The notes below the pieces were generated by a model that had not been told where the DNA came from, made no database searches, and was given only the letters and a program-made list of their open reading frames with translations. Below, one piece after another: positions 1 to 9,584 of a stretch of 64,000 nucleotides of DNA (positions are counted from its first letter, which is position 1; the number at the start of each line of letters is the position of its first letter). The translations under genes and the position numbers were made by a program. The stretch covers positions 1 through 64,000 of the forward strand of contig JAJTXZ010000001.1 in assembly GCA_021463195.1 (NCBI GenBank), written 5' to 3'. Source of the stretch: Anaerolineae bacterium (GTDB lineage: Bacteria; Chloroflexota; Anaerolineae; UBA4142; SHND01).

Positions 1-3000
1 CATCATTGAATTCATGCGCGAGGTCAAGCGCGTGACGATACGTTTGCGCGCTGTCATCCCATGCTTCTTGCGCGCGCAAGGTTTGCGCGTGTTCGGTGGC
101 TAGCGCGATCAAATCTTGTTGGCGCGCGTGCGTCGCTGGCGCATCATTGAATTCATGCGCGACGGCGAGGGCTTGGCGATATGCCTGTTCGGTTTCAGGG
201 AACGAAGCGGTTGCGCGCAGGGCGTGCGCTTGGTCGGCGGCGAGTTTGACCAATGTCGCCGAAATATTCGCGCTGGCGGCGGGATTATCCAAGCCGCGCG
301 CCAGCGTGAGCGCTTGCCGATATGAATTTTCTGCCTGCGTCAGGTCATTAGCTTGAAGCGCGGCTTGCGCGGCGCTCAATGTTTCGTCCTGCAATGCCTG
401 GCGTCGCAGCGCGTCATAAACCGTAAGCAACTCTTGGTCTATATTGACCAAGGCGTCACTGCGTTCTGTCGAGACGAGCAGCGGACGCGCCCGTTCGAGA
501 TAAATTTTTGCGTCTGTCCAATGTTTTTGCTGCGCGGCAAGGACGCCCAGCGTGGCCAACATGTCCGCTTGCCGATCCGTGTCGCCGAATTCTTGCGCGA
601 GCTGCAGTGTCGTTTGCGCGGCTTGTTCTACCTCGACTAGCGCGCCGCTCTCACGATAATTGGAGACGCGCGCCAAACCCAAATTAAGCAGCGCGCGCTC
701 ACGTTCCCGTCTTGGCGCGTCCAGTTGAAATTCGCGCGCCAAATTCCAGCTTTCGCGATACGCGATTTGCGCCTCGTCCCACATTTCGATTGTTTGCAGA
801 GATTTGGCTTGCGCGTCATAGACGGCGACCAATGCGAGTTGCGCGCGTTCCTGTTCCGCCGCGTCATCCAAAGCGCGCGCCAGCTGCAATGCCGCGCGAT
901 ACGCGGTCGCCGCGTCTTGCCACTGCGCGTTTTGTTCCGCGTCTTGAGCGTGGAAGAATTGCGCGTCGAGCTGCGCGCGGGTTTGCGCGCGCAGAGCTAA
1001 TTGCTGGTCGCTGATAAACGCTTCGCGCAATAGCGGGTCATTCGCCGCGCCGCGCGCTTGCGCCTGTTCGTACAACTCGAGCGCTTGGTCCCAATGCCCC
1101 ATCGTGGCGCGTAAAAGTCCAGCGCGATACAAGACATTGGCGGCGCGTTCGTCATCGTTCAATTCGTCGGCGGCTTGCAGCGCGGAAGCGTAGGCGCTGG
1201 CGGCGGCATCGAATTGTCCCGCCGCGCGCTGCGCGTCGCCCCAATTTTGAAAAGCGAGCGCTTGGTACGTTTTTACATCGCCGTGATACGCTGGCTCAAC
1301 TTGGTCCAATGCGAGCGCGTAATTGCCGAGCGCTTTTTCCCATGCATTTTGGTCCGCCGCGAGCGCGCCCAGCACAAAATAGAGTTCGCCGGCGTTGGCG
1401 CGGTCATTGCGTTCCAGCGCGAGCCCTAACGCGCGATTGTAATTTTCTTCGGCGGAGTCAGTTTGATGGTTGAGGCGTTGTTTATTGGCGAGCGCGCGCA
1501 ACGCGTCTTGCTGGCTCGCGAGAATTTGTTCGCGCAGCGTGGTGAATGATTCGGTTTCCGCTAGCGCGAGCGCGTCGTCAAAATGCAAGAGCGCTTGCTG
1601 CCACCGCGTTTGTCTGGCTTGTAACTGACCGAGCCGATACAACGCATCCGCCTGTTGACTGCGCTCGCCCACTTCTTGCGCCAACTGCGCGGCGACGCTA
1701 TATTCGCGCAGCGCGCCATCAAAAGCTTGCGCGGTTTCCATTTGCGCGGCGGCTGCCAGCGCGGCTTCCATTTGCTTGCGTTTGCTGCCGCGCTGCGCGC
1801 GCCCAATGTTCCAAATGACTTGGGGTTTTTGCGGCGCGGCAGGCATCAAATTATAAATGCCTAACGCGCGGCGCAAGTTGAACAGCGCTTCGTCCCAATT
1901 TTCTTGTTCAATGGAAAGCAGTCCCAGCACGTTCAAACAATCGGCTTCGCGTTCAGTCTCGCGCAGCGCTTGCGTGTACGCCAACGCGGAACGGTACGCC
2001 ATTTCGGCTTGCGGGAATTGGCGCGCGGCGTGTTCGCGTTCGCCCAATTTTTCGTACGCGGACAACTGATGGCGTTGAATCAGCGCGCGCGTGTCGGCGG
2101 GCGCGGTCTCATCCAAATGCGCCAACGCGCTGTCGTAGAATTGAATCGCATCGTCCCAATTTTCGCGGTCGGCGGAAATCAAACCGAGATGATGCAACGC
2201 GTCGCTCTCGAGCGCGGCGGCTTGGAGCTCTTGCGCGAGATCGAGTTGTTGCCGATACGCGGCTTCGGCTTGCGCCCAATCGCCCGCGCCGCGTCGCATG
2301 TCCGCGATTTGGCGCAAGGTGCTGGCTTGGGCGCGCGTCGCTTGCGCGCGTTGCTCGATTTCGTCCGGCGCGCGCAAACGCGTGCGCGCTTGTTCAAAAA
2401 AGGCGATGGCTTCTTGCGGTCGTCCCTGCGCGGCGGTGACGACGCCAAGCTGCGCCAAGAGACCGCCCGTTGCGGCGCCCTTGCCCAACTGTTCTAAATT
2501 GCCGCGCGCTTGCAGATACGCGATTTCCGCTTGACCCCATGCTTGCGCTTGCGAATGCGCGTCGCCGATATGGGTCAAAGCGTTCGCTTGCGCGGTTTGC
2601 GCGGCGGCGCGCGTTTCGGCGGAATCAAGTTGTCCTAACGCTTGAGTGTAAAACGTGTTCGCTTCATCCCAGCGCGCTTGCGCTGATGCGACATTGCCCA
2701 GTTGTCTCAAGATTTCGCCTTGTTCCGCGCGCGCGTCAAGTTCTGTATACAAGGCGAATGCTTCGCGGTATGCGTCGTTCGCCGCGTCAAAGGATTGTTG
2801 AGCAAAGCGGGCGGCGCCGACGCTGTGATAGGCATCGGCTTGCGCGCGGAGCAGCGGCTCACGTAGGGGGGCGTCATTTGTGGCGGTGAGTTGTTCAAGC
2901 GCGAGATTGTTCGCGGCGATGGCGCGTTCCCAGTCGGCGCTCCCAGCCGCCAGCGCGCCCAATGACGCAAAGATTTCGACGCGGCGCGCGCGCGTGCGAC

Positions 3001-5041
3001 TGCCTTGTTCGTTCAAATCAAGCGCGGCGCGATACGCTTCTTCCGCTTGCGTGATTTCGCCGGCATCGCGCGCTTGTTTGGCGAGTTGCAGCTGCGCGGT
3101 GGCTTGGGCATCCACCAATGCGATGCGCGTTTCGGAGGGCGCGTTCGCGTCGAGATTGATGGCGGCTTGGCGATGCGCTTGGAGCGCGTCTGCCCATTCG
3201 CCGCGCGTTTCCGCCAACGCGCCTAATTTTTGCCACAATAGCGCCGCGCGCGGCGCGTCGTCAATTTCCTGCGCGCGCGCGAGCGCGGCGCGGTATTCGT
3301 CGCGCGCGACGAGCGTATCACTGGCTTGGTTCGCCGCGTCGCCTAATTGTGCGTGCGCCGCGATTTCATCGGAAACCACAGCGCGATAGATCGCGGCATC
3401 TGGTTCGAGCGTGCCGCGCGCTTGGCGCAAACAATCGAGCGCGCCGCGCCAATCTTGCGCGTCTGCCGCAAGCAAACCGCGTTGATGCCAGATGACCGCG
3501 CTGGCGCGGTCATCATCGGTCAAACGCGCGAGCCGCAGCGCGGCATCTAACGTCTGGGCGGCTTGAGCGGGTTGATTTGCTTGCCGATATAACGTCGCGG
3601 CATAGAGCCAAATATTGAGCTCTTGCTCAGGCCGGTCCAGCTCGCGATAGAGCGCGCCCGCTTGTTCTAAATCGGCGAGCGCGTCTGTTAGCTGTCCCGC
3701 GCGCGCAAAATTCTTGCCATATTCGGTGAGCGCGTTCGCGAGGTCAATGATGTAATTGTAAATCCATGCTTCGAGGCGCGCGTACGCGTCGGCGCGCAAT
3801 TCGTTTGTGTCGTTATAGACGCGCACGAAATCTTCGCCGGCAAACGCGCCCGCGCGTTCAAAGAATTGCTGCACGCGAGTATATTCGGCGACGTTCAGGT
3901 GCAAGAGGTCGAGCGGCGGACGAATGGAGCGATAAATGACAGTGCGAAGCCAGCCGCCTGCGCGTCCGCCGGCTTGTTCGAGCGCGAGCGCAAAATCGGA
4001 TTCGGCGCCTGCAAAATAGTTTTCGCCGTTCGTTTTATCGCTTTCGATGGCGGTTGCGCCAAATTGCAGCCATACCGCGCCGATGAAAATATCGGCGAGT
4101 TCGACGGCGGATTTTGCGTCGCCCAGTTCCGCTTGGGTCGGCAGAATGAGTTCGAGGTCCAACCCAAAGCGCGTCCGCGCGCGCGCGCTTAATTCGTGAA
4201 TCAACTGCGTCAATAGGGCGCGTTCGCTGGCTACGTCCGCGGGCGTAGCTAACAAGACGCGCAAACGATTTTGCGGCGTTCGCTCGTTTGTCGTTTCAAC
4301 CGCGGATAGTTGAATCGTTTCCGCGCGCGGCGCGTCGGGAAGCGGCGTGGTAGTTTGTGGCGGCGCTGGCGGCGTTTCAGACCGCTGCGTTTCGTTTGCG
4401 GCGGCAAGATTTGCGAATGGCGGCGTTTCATCAAATAGTTCGATGGATTCCAACGCGCCCGGCGTAAGCGGCGGCGGCGGCGGGAGTGTTGACGAATGTA
4501 TCGGAAGAATGACGCCGAATTGGCGCGCTAAAAAGGTCGCAATGCTTGTCGTCAAAATAGAATCGTTTTGTGTATGCTGATTCAACGCCGCGGCAAATTC
4601 GTCAGGTTGGTCGGCGATGACGTGTTTGAAACGCGCGTGCGCGAAATCAAAAAGGTTCAAGAGAATTTGACGATATTCATCGGTGAATAAATTATGTTGA
4701 TTGATGAGAATGAGGCGCTGCGCTTGCATCGCGCGTGCCAGTTCGGTGAGATAGGCGCCGCTGCTGAGGTCATACGCGCGCAGCGCGTTGCCGGCTTGGT
4801 CCAAATCAGTGGTCAAGGCGTGCGCTAAATCTTGATGCGATGGCGCAAGCGTGTTGTAACCGCTGTAGGCAGAGAGATGTGGCAGTTCTTCGGCAAGGGC
4901 ATCGGCGGTTGATTGGATGTATAGTTCTTGTCGCGTCATGCCGGCGGTTTGTTCCCACGCCTGAATGAGGGCGGTGCGCGTTTGCATTCCGGGAACGTCA
5001 GCGAAAAAATATTGGTCAAGCAGTTCGAGCAATGCGGGCAT
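1..5041 (-). CDS. Very large TPR protein with DUF4062-like domain, 3' end outside window
   Basis: The frame is open from ATG at 5041 to the left edge: 1680 codons without a stop, so the C-terminus is missing. An AAGG lies 9 nt before the ATG. Residues 1-180 are helical and match nothing I know. Residues 185-250 are a Pro/Thr/Glu-rich linker. From about residue 258 the sequence reads RLRVLLATPADVASERALL, and about 60 residues on ADIFIGAVWLQFG. Both fit the DUF4062 fold, often found at the N-terminus of STAND/NLR-like signalling proteins. From about 440 onward there are TPR-like helical repeats, roughly 45-50 residues each, with recurring W, Y-x-x-A-L and L-A positions. Neighbouring repeats are similar even as DNA: a 21-bp identity at 1-21 and 142-162, 47 codons apart. 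No P-loop was seen in the part present. It is probably a cytoplasmic scaffold or sensor. Any link to the polysaccharide genes is unproven, and two hairpins separate it from them. Confidence 0.8.
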   Translation of the reverse strand, partial: MPALLELLDQYFFADVPGMQTRTALIQAWEQTAGMTRQELYIQSTADALAEELPHLSAYSGYNTLAPSHQDLAHALTTDLDQAGNALRAYDLSSGAYLTELARAMQAQRLILINQHNLFTDEYRQILLNLFDFAHARFKHVIADQPDEFAAALNQHTQNDSILTTSIATFLARQFGVILPIHSSTLPPPPPLTPGALESIELFDETPPFANLAAANETQRSETPPAPPQTTTPLPDAPRAETIQLSAVETTNERTPQNRLRVLLATPADVASERALLTQLIHELSARARTRFGLDLELILPTQAELGDAKSAVELADIFIGAVWLQFGATAIESDKTNGENYFAGAESDFALALEQAGGRAGGWLRTVIYRSIRPPLDLLHLNVAEYTRVQQFFERAGAFAGEDFVRVYNDTNELRADAYARLEAWIYNYIIDLANALTEYGKNFARAGQLTDALADLEQAGALYRELDRPEQELNIWLYAATLYRQANQPAQAAQTLDAALRLARLTDDDRASAVIWHQRGLLAADAQDWRGALDCLRQARGTLEPDAAIYRAVVSDEIAAHAQLGDAANQASDTLVARDEYRAALARAQEIDDAPRAALLWQKLGALAETRGEWADALQAHRQAAINLDANAPSETRIALVDAQATAQLQLAKQARDAGEITQAEEAYRAALDLNEQGSRTRARRVEIFASLGALAAGSADWERAIAANNLALEQLTATNDAPLREPLLRAQADAYHSVGAARFAQQSFDAANDAYREAFALYTELDARAEQGEILRQLGNVASAQARWDEANTFYTQALGQLDSAETRAAAQTAQANALTHIGDAHSQAQAWGQAEIAYLQARGNLEQLGKGAATGGLLAQLGVVTAAQGRPQEAIAFFEQARTRLRAPDEIEQRAQATRAQASTLRQIADMRRGAGDWAQAEAAYRQQLDLAQELQAAALESDALHHLGLISADRENWDDAIQFYDSALAHLDETAPADTRALIQRHQLSAYEKLGEREHAARQFPQAEMAYRSALAYTQALRETEREADCLNVLGLLSIEQENWDEALFNLRRALGIYNLMPAAPQKPQVIWNIGRAQRGSKRKQMEAALAAAAQMETAQAFDGALREYSVAAQLAQEVGERSQQADALYRLGQLQARQTRWQQALLHFDDALALAETESFTTLREQILASQQDALRALANKQRLNHQTDSAEENYNRALGLALERNDRANAGELYFVLGALAADQNAWEKALGNYALALDQVEPAYHGDVKTYQALAFQNWGDAQRAAGQFDAAASAYASALQAADELNDDERAANVLYRAGLLRATMGHWDQALELYEQAQARGAANDPLLREAFISDQQLALRAQTRAQLDAQFFHAQDAEQNAQWQDAATAYRAALQLARALDDAAEQERAQLALVAVYDAQAKSLQTIEMWDEAQIAYRESWNLAREFQLDAPRRERERALLNLGLARVSNYRESGALVEVEQAAQTTLQLAQEFGDTDRQADMLATLGVLAAQQKHWTDAKIYLERARPLLVSTERSDALVNIDQELLTVYDALRRQALQDETLSAAQAALQANDLTQAENSYRQALTLARGLDNPAASANISATLVKLAADQAHALRATASFPETEQAYRQALAVAHEFNDAPATHARQQDLIALATEHAQTLRAQEAWDDSAQTYRHALDLAHEFND

Positions 5042-5097
5042 AGCTGCGCCTTTCAAATAACATAATCAGAACGAATTTCTATTTAGAGTTCGAGAGA

Positions 5098-5133
5098 GAG
5101 CCAAAGGGCTTTTGAAAATTTGGGGTTTGGCTC
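5098..5133. terminator. Imperfect hairpin in intergenic region
   Basis: GAGCCAAA at 5098-5105 pairs with TTTGGCTC at 5126-5133 around a 20-nt loop. It sits between the stop at 5223 and the start at 5041, next to a stronger hairpin. No clean T-run follows on either strand, so a role in termination is only possible. Confidence 0.3.
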
Positions 5134-5166
5134 TGGGCAAAGCGGAAGCGGTCCTAAGATTTGAAG

Positions 5167-5197
5167 AATACAGAGCTGCTTGGGGCAGCTCTGTATT
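5167..5197 (-). terminator. Perfect 13-bp stem-loop, probable terminator
   Basis: AATACAGAGCTGC (5167-5179) and GCAGCTCTGTATT (5185-5197) form a perfect 13-bp stem with a 5-nt loop. It begins 26 nt after the stop codon of the surface protein gene. On the minus strand it is followed by a pyrimidine-rich but not pure T stretch. It probably ends the upstream transcript before the TPR gene. Confidence 0.6.
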
Positions 5198-5222
5198 GGT
5201 TCTACTGGAGATTTCCGTCGGT

Positions 5223-7535
5223 TTATTTGACCCAAACGGGGTCAAATTCATTAAAGGTATTATTGCTGATGTTGATTGGATTGCTTCCGTCGCGATTCAT
5301 CACCCAAATTTGTTTTTTCCCCGAGACGCTAGACCAATAAGCGATTTGTTGGCTGTCCGGAGACCAGGACGGATGTTTGAACCAAGGTTGTCCGCCGGGC
5401 GTCTTGATGAGAATTGTAATTTGTTCCGTGCCAAAATCGTAAAGATAAATTTGGTCCGCGTTGTCCACTTCGGTAGAGACAAAGACGATGGCGCTATTGT
5501 CTGGCGCCCAAGCCGCGTCATAGGCGACGCCTTTGGTGAAACTGGTGATAAATTTTACGTCGCCAGTTTCGATGTCTTCGATGGCGATTTGTTGAATGCC
5601 GCGTGAATCGTTGGGATAAATGATACGGCGTTTGCGGTCGGGCGAATAAGGTTCGCGTGCCGCGGCGAGACGATAAAACAGGTCGCCGGACAGTTTGCCC
5701 ACTTCCGCGCCATCCGGTTCAATCATGATGGGGTACGGTCTTTCGCCGCCATAGCGCGTTGAAAATAGCAAGATGCGGCCCTGACAATCGCATTTTTCGT
5801 AATCAATCGGAATATCTAGCAGATTCGCGTCTTCGGGAATCGGCGTGGCGGTCGCGAGCTCATTCGGCGAGATAACGACTGGCGTAAAGGTCGGAAAAAT
5901 CAATATTACGCCTTTGGGTGTCGGGGTATAAGTGCCTGTCGTGCGCGCGATGGCGGTTGCCAACTGGGAGCGCGCGATGGCGGTCGCGTCATTGCCTGCG
6001 ATCGCGGTTTCGACCGGAATTTCCACCTGTTCGCCGCCGGGAGTCGCAGTCGCTACGCCGGGCGGAAAGGGCGTGGGGGTTCCATTGCGTTTGGCGGCAT
6101 CGGTGCCGCGCACAACGTGCGCGGCGGCGGTCAAGACATTACGCGGCGCCGGTGTGTTGGTGATGATTACGTAATGTCCCGGAATTGTGACCAGATGCAG
6201 CGTGGGCGCATTAGCCGCCGAGCCGCCTACGCCGGATTCCCATGTGAATAGATTATTGCTGCCGTCTTGGGGTCCGCGAATGCGTATGACTACGGTGCCG
6301 TTTTGGAATTGCTGCGCGAGCAGTTGCAGCTGTGATTCATCGAAAAAGATGCGGTTCAAGCGCGCACTGCCGAGGTCGCTCGCTTTGAGCGCGCCAAGAA
6401 CACCCAGCGATTTAGCGTTGTTGATTTGTTCGGATGTGGCGGCGCTCCAATCAGTCCCCAAAGGATTTTCGACGATATCGAATTGCCATTCGCCCGAGGA
6501 CCCCAATTCGCTGTTGTCGCGTCCGGTCAATTCCAATACGCCAAACAAAATGCGCGTGTCGGTCGGTAAATTGCGCAAATTAAAATTTAGGATACTGGAA
6601 TAGGTTTTGCCATCGCGGCTGCCCGCCACTAGACCTGCGTCTCCAAAATTTACATTCGTGGCGTCGCTCGCAGCCCAACCGGTCAAGGCGCCATCCGTGA
6701 GTAAACTGAGCTGCTGTCCGTCCGAAGGCGGCGTTGGAATAATCAGCGGCGCGTCGGTCGCGATCACGGGCGCAGCTTGTGTTGCCGCTTGCGTGGGCAG
6801 CAATGTTGTGGTTGGCGAAGGCGCGCGCGTCGCTGCCACAGCAAGCTGCGCGGTGGCCGTTGGCGGATTTGCGACCGCGCCTTGATTCGAAAATAGATTC
6901 GGAAAGAAACGCGGGACGATAAAGAACGCCGTCGCAAGCAACAAAAGCGCCGCAATGCCCCATAACGCAAATTCCAAAGTCCGATTGTTTTGTTTTGACG
7001 CGCCGCCGTCCGCAGCGAGCGTGGCTTCCGATGGCAGATAAGGCAACGCGGTTGGACTCAAGCCGCGCGAACCGGAAACGGGTTCTTGGCGCGGTTGCCC
7101 CAATACGTTCGGCGTGATGGGGCGCGTGTCCGCTGTTGCCGCTAGCGGAATGGCAGGAAAAATAGTCGGCGCATCGGTTGGCGGCAAAATGGCTGGATGA
7201 GGTTCGACGCGTTCCGTCGGCGCCGCGACTGACTCGGCTCTATTTTCCGATGTGTCAATGATGGGCGTTGCGGCGACATCAGGTTTAACCGTCGTCGGCG
7301 CGATGGTTTCCAGCGCGGTTTCGGCGGAAATAGCTGGCGCGCTTGAATCTGCCGATTGCGCGCGTTTGGCGGCGCGTTTAGCGTCGGCTGGAATGATTAC
7401 GCGTTTGGAAGTAATGGAACGAGTCGTTGGCTGCGACTTGGCGTGTCCATCGCCCTGATTTGCATGCGCATCCCGCCCGGGCTCGAATTGGTTTACCGTC
7501 AAGTCTTCGCCGGGCGTTTTGTTCATTTCATCCAT
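5223..7535 (-). CDS. Membrane-anchored surface protein with DNRLRE-like and TolB-type propeller regions
   Basis: This 770-residue protein starts at ATG 7535, with GGAA 12 nt upstream. Residues 1-185 are a disordered Ala/Thr/Pro-rich cytoplasmic part. A single membrane helix spans about 188-210 (FALWGIAALLLLATAFFIV). The remainder is presumably outside. It begins with a Thr/Pro linker, then a beta-rich region at about 270-460 resembling DNRLRE-type carbohydrate- or wall-associated domains (LNFNLRNLPTDTRILFGVLE). Low-complexity ATATP stretches follow. About 620-770 contains PD40/TolB-like blades: WAPDNSAIVFVS, WSPDSQQIAYWSS and IWVMNRDGSN. It follows the BY-kinase by 59 nt and probably shares its operon. 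It may bind or organise the exported polymer. No enzymatic motif was found. Confidence 0.7.
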   Translation of the reverse strand: MDEMNKTPGEDLTVNQFEPGRDAHANQGDGHAKSQPTTRSITSKRVIIPADAKRAAKRAQSADSSAPAISAETALETIAPTTVKPDVAATPIIDTSENRAESVAAPTERVEPHPAILPPTDAPTIFPAIPLAATADTRPITPNVLGQPRQEPVSGSRGLSPTALPYLPSEATLAADGGASKQNNRTLEFALWGIAALLLLATAFFIVPRFFPNLFSNQGAVANPPTATAQLAVAATRAPSPTTTLLPTQAATQAAPVIATDAPLIIPTPPSDGQQLSLLTDGALTGWAASDATNVNFGDAGLVAGSRDGKTYSSILNFNLRNLPTDTRILFGVLELTGRDNSELGSSGEWQFDIVENPLGTDWSAATSEQINNAKSLGVLGALKASDLGSARLNRIFFDESQLQLLAQQFQNGTVVIRIRGPQDGSNNLFTWESGVGGSAANAPTLHLVTIPGHYVIITNTPAPRNVLTAAAHVVRGTDAAKRNGTPTPFPPGVATATPGGEQVEIPVETAIAGNDATAIARSQLATAIARTTGTYTPTPKGVILIFPTFTPVVISPNELATATPIPEDANLLDIPIDYEKCDCQGRILLFSTRYGGERPYPIMIEPDGAEVGKLSGDLFYRLAAAREPYSPDRKRRIIYPNDSRGIQQIAIEDIETGDVKFITSFTKGVAYDAAWAPDNSAIVFVSTEVDNADQIYLYDFGTEQITILIKTPGGQPWFKHPSWSPDSQQIAYWSSVSGKKQIWVMNRDGSNPINISNNTFNEFDPVWVK

Positions 7536-7594
7536 TCAAAAAATCGGTTCCTTGCAGAGCATTGCGAAATTTCAGCTAGAGTCGCGTTTGGCGC

Positions 7595-9202
7595 CTAGTG
7601 GCTTGTTTCGGATGCCGGCGCGCCCGAATGGCCTTTGCCGGATTCGCCGCTGTTTTGAAAATATTTCGCGTTGTAGGAATAATAGGAATTGCCACGCGAG
7701 ACACGATTGAGCACAATGCCCAAAATGCGCGCGCCGGCTTGTTCCAGATTTTCTTTGGCGCGCGCGATCGAGTCGCGGCGAGTTTGGCCGCTGTCAATCA
7801 CCAAGAGCGTGCCATCCACTGCGCGCGCGAGGATAGAGGCATCCGCGACCGCCAACACCGGCGGGCTGTCCACAATCAAGATATCCGAATCCGCCTCGAG
7901 CGCCGCCAGCAAATCACTCATACTGCGCGAACCCAACAATTCCGCCGGATTAGGCGGTAGCGGGCCGGTGGTGAGCAACCTTAAATTTTCGACGCGCGTT
8001 GGGCGCGCGAAGCTATTTAGATTCGCGTGCGACAAGAGGCAGTTGGTCAACCCCGTATCATTAGAAACGCCGAATATTTTTTGCTGCGATGGTTTGCGTA
8101 AATCGCAATCCACCAGCATGGTGCGATAACCAGCTTGCGCCATCGTCACCGCGAGATTGGCGGCGGTAATACTTTTGCCTTCGCTTTGATTGGCGCTGGT
8201 CACCATAATCGCGCGCAAGGGTTTGTCAATCGCGGAGAAACTGATATTGGTGCGCAGAATTCGATACGCTTCGGCATTGACCGAACGCGGTTCGTTGGCG
8301 GTAACAAGTTTGTCGCCTTTGCCACCGCGTAGCGCGCCAATCTCGCCGATGGTTGAAAGCGCCAGCACGCGGGTGACATCATCTTTGCTTTTCACAGTGT
8401 CGTCCAGATATTCAATCACAAAGCTGACCGCGACCGCCAATAAGATACCCACGATGATGGCAAGGCCCACATTGAGCCCCATATTCGGCGCAAAGGGAAG
8501 GCGCGGCTCTTCGGCGCGTTCCAGAATCGAAAGACGATTGGGCGTTTGCGGGGTGATATAGTTTACGTATTGAGTATATTGCTGCTGCCAGCTGGTAACT
8601 TGCGCGCGCAGCTGTTCTAATTGGGCGCGCTTGTCGGCGGCTTCGCGAACGCCAGTGGCAGTCTTGAGTGAATTTTCCAGCTGTTCAATCTGGACGCCGC
8701 TTTCTTGAATTTTATTTTCCAGTTCGTCAATTTGAGTTTGAATAAATTCGCGCCGCTTGATTAATTCTGAATCGCTGGTGGCGGGCCCCAGTTTGACCAA
8801 TTGGTCGGCAATGCTATTCGCGATATCGGCGACGCGCGTCTGATTCGTATCGGTGGCGCGCACGGTGATAATTTGCGTGCCTTCGATTTGACTGGCGCTA
8901 ACCATATCCCGCAGAGTTCGCGGGGAGATGTTTAATTGTAATTCGTCAATCGCGCCTTGCAGCACTTCGGTGGTAGAGACGAGCTGAACGTAGGTTAAGG
9001 CCAGCGCGGACGAGGTTGCCATTTGGCCGGTGGTGGGATTCAACGATTGATAACTTTCGCCAACCATAATTTTGGCGGCGGCTTGATATTGATTGGGCAG
9101 CTGCGACGTCGCGTAAAAACTCGCGGCGCCGGCTAGCGCGCCAGCCAATACAATCAACCACAACCATTTTCGCAGAATCCGTAAATAATGTCGTAATTCC
9201 AT
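7595..9202 (-). CDS. Wzz-type polysaccharide co-polymerase fused to BY-kinase
   Basis: This is a chain-length regulator with an autophosphorylating tyrosine kinase (CpsC/CpsD or Wzc type). I chose ATG 9202 because GAGGAG lies 5 nt upstream; a TTG at 9220 lacks such a site. That gives 535 residues. A first membrane helix spans about 8-30, with the Wzz motif downstream (YQAAAKIMVGE). A coiled coil runs through the periplasmic part. A second helix follows near NVGLAIIVGILLAVAVSFV. The kinase has Walker A SANQSEGKS with K343, Walker A' MLVDCDLRKP and Walker B ILIVDSPP. The C-terminus holds a short tyrosine cluster (NSYYSYNAKYF), the expected phosphorylation site. The Walker A lacks the usual Pro. 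A promoter-like sequence lies at 9295-9322. Confidence 0.92.
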   Translation of the reverse strand: MELRHYLRILRKWLWLIVLAGALAGAASFYATSQLPNQYQAAAKIMVGESYQSLNPTTGQMATSSALALTYVQLVSTTEVLQGAIDELQLNISPRTLRDMVSASQIEGTQIITVRATDTNQTRVADIANSIADQLVKLGPATSDSELIKRREFIQTQIDELENKIQESGVQIEQLENSLKTATGVREAADKRAQLEQLRAQVTSWQQQYTQYVNYITPQTPNRLSILERAEEPRLPFAPNMGLNVGLAIIVGILLAVAVSFVIEYLDDTVKSKDDVTRVLALSTIGEIGALRGGKGDKLVTANEPRSVNAEAYRILRTNISFSAIDKPLRAIMVTSANQSEGKSITAANLAVTMAQAGYRTMLVDCDLRKPSQQKIFGVSNDTGLTNCLLSHANLNSFARPTRVENLRLLTTGPLPPNPAELLGSRSMSDLLAALEADSDILIVDSPPVLAVADASILARAVDGTLLVIDSGQTRRDSIARAKENLEQAGARILGIVLNRVSRGNSYYSYNAKYFQNSGESGKGHSGAPASETSH

Positions 9203-9294
9203 CGTGCTCCTCAAACCCAAGACTTGCGCCGCAAGCGTACATGTCGCTGCGTCATCTCAACTTTTGATTGGGATGCCGTCTGCGTAACGACAAG

Positions 9295-9322
9295 ATTATA
9301 TGTCAAAAACAAGTGGGCGCAA
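9295..9322 (-). promoter_or_regulatory. Putative sigma-70 type promoter for the Wzz/BY-kinase gene
   Basis: On the minus strand a TTGCGC (9322-9317) is followed after 16 nt by a perfect TATAAT (9300-9295). It lies about 93 nt upstream of the ATG at 9202 in a 133-nt intergenic gap. The -35 box matches consensus at only 4 of 6 positions. Confidence 0.45.
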
Positions 9323-9335
9323 AAGCAAACATGTT

Positions 9336-9584
9336 TCAGTATGCGCCACGACCCTGTAACACGGCTGGAATCGTGCGCCAAAGAATAAAGAGGTCGAGCC
9401 AAATCGAATAATTGCGAATATAGTACATGTCGAGCCGCACGCGCTGGTCATATGAAATATCGCTGCGTCCGCTGATTTGCCACAAGCCGGTGATGCCCGG
9501 TTTAACGGTGAGCAGATTCAAACGCCATTTGCCGTACTGGGCTGTTTCCTCGAGCGTAATCATGCGCGGACCGACCAGACTCAT
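9336..9584 (-). CDS. C-terminal fragment of polyprenyl glycosylphosphotransferase, after in-frame stop
   Basis: These 82 residues are the normal C-terminus of the WbaP/EpsE-type sugar-1-phosphate transferase encoded upstream. They begin at the conserved MSLVGPR segment and include [15 protein letters not shown] and the typical ending [13 protein letters not shown]. The frame is the same as that of the preceding ORF. Only a TAA at 9587-9585 separates them, and the ATG follows with no spacer (TAAATG). No ribosome-binding site of its own is visible, so any translation would depend on reinitiation or read-through. Alone it lacks the membrane anchor and the catalytic Asp-Glu. Confidence 0.8.
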   Translation of the reverse strand: MSLVGPRMITLEETAQYGKWRLNLLTVKPGITGLWQISGRSDISYDQRVRLDMYYIRNYSIWLDLFILWRTIPAVLQGRGAY

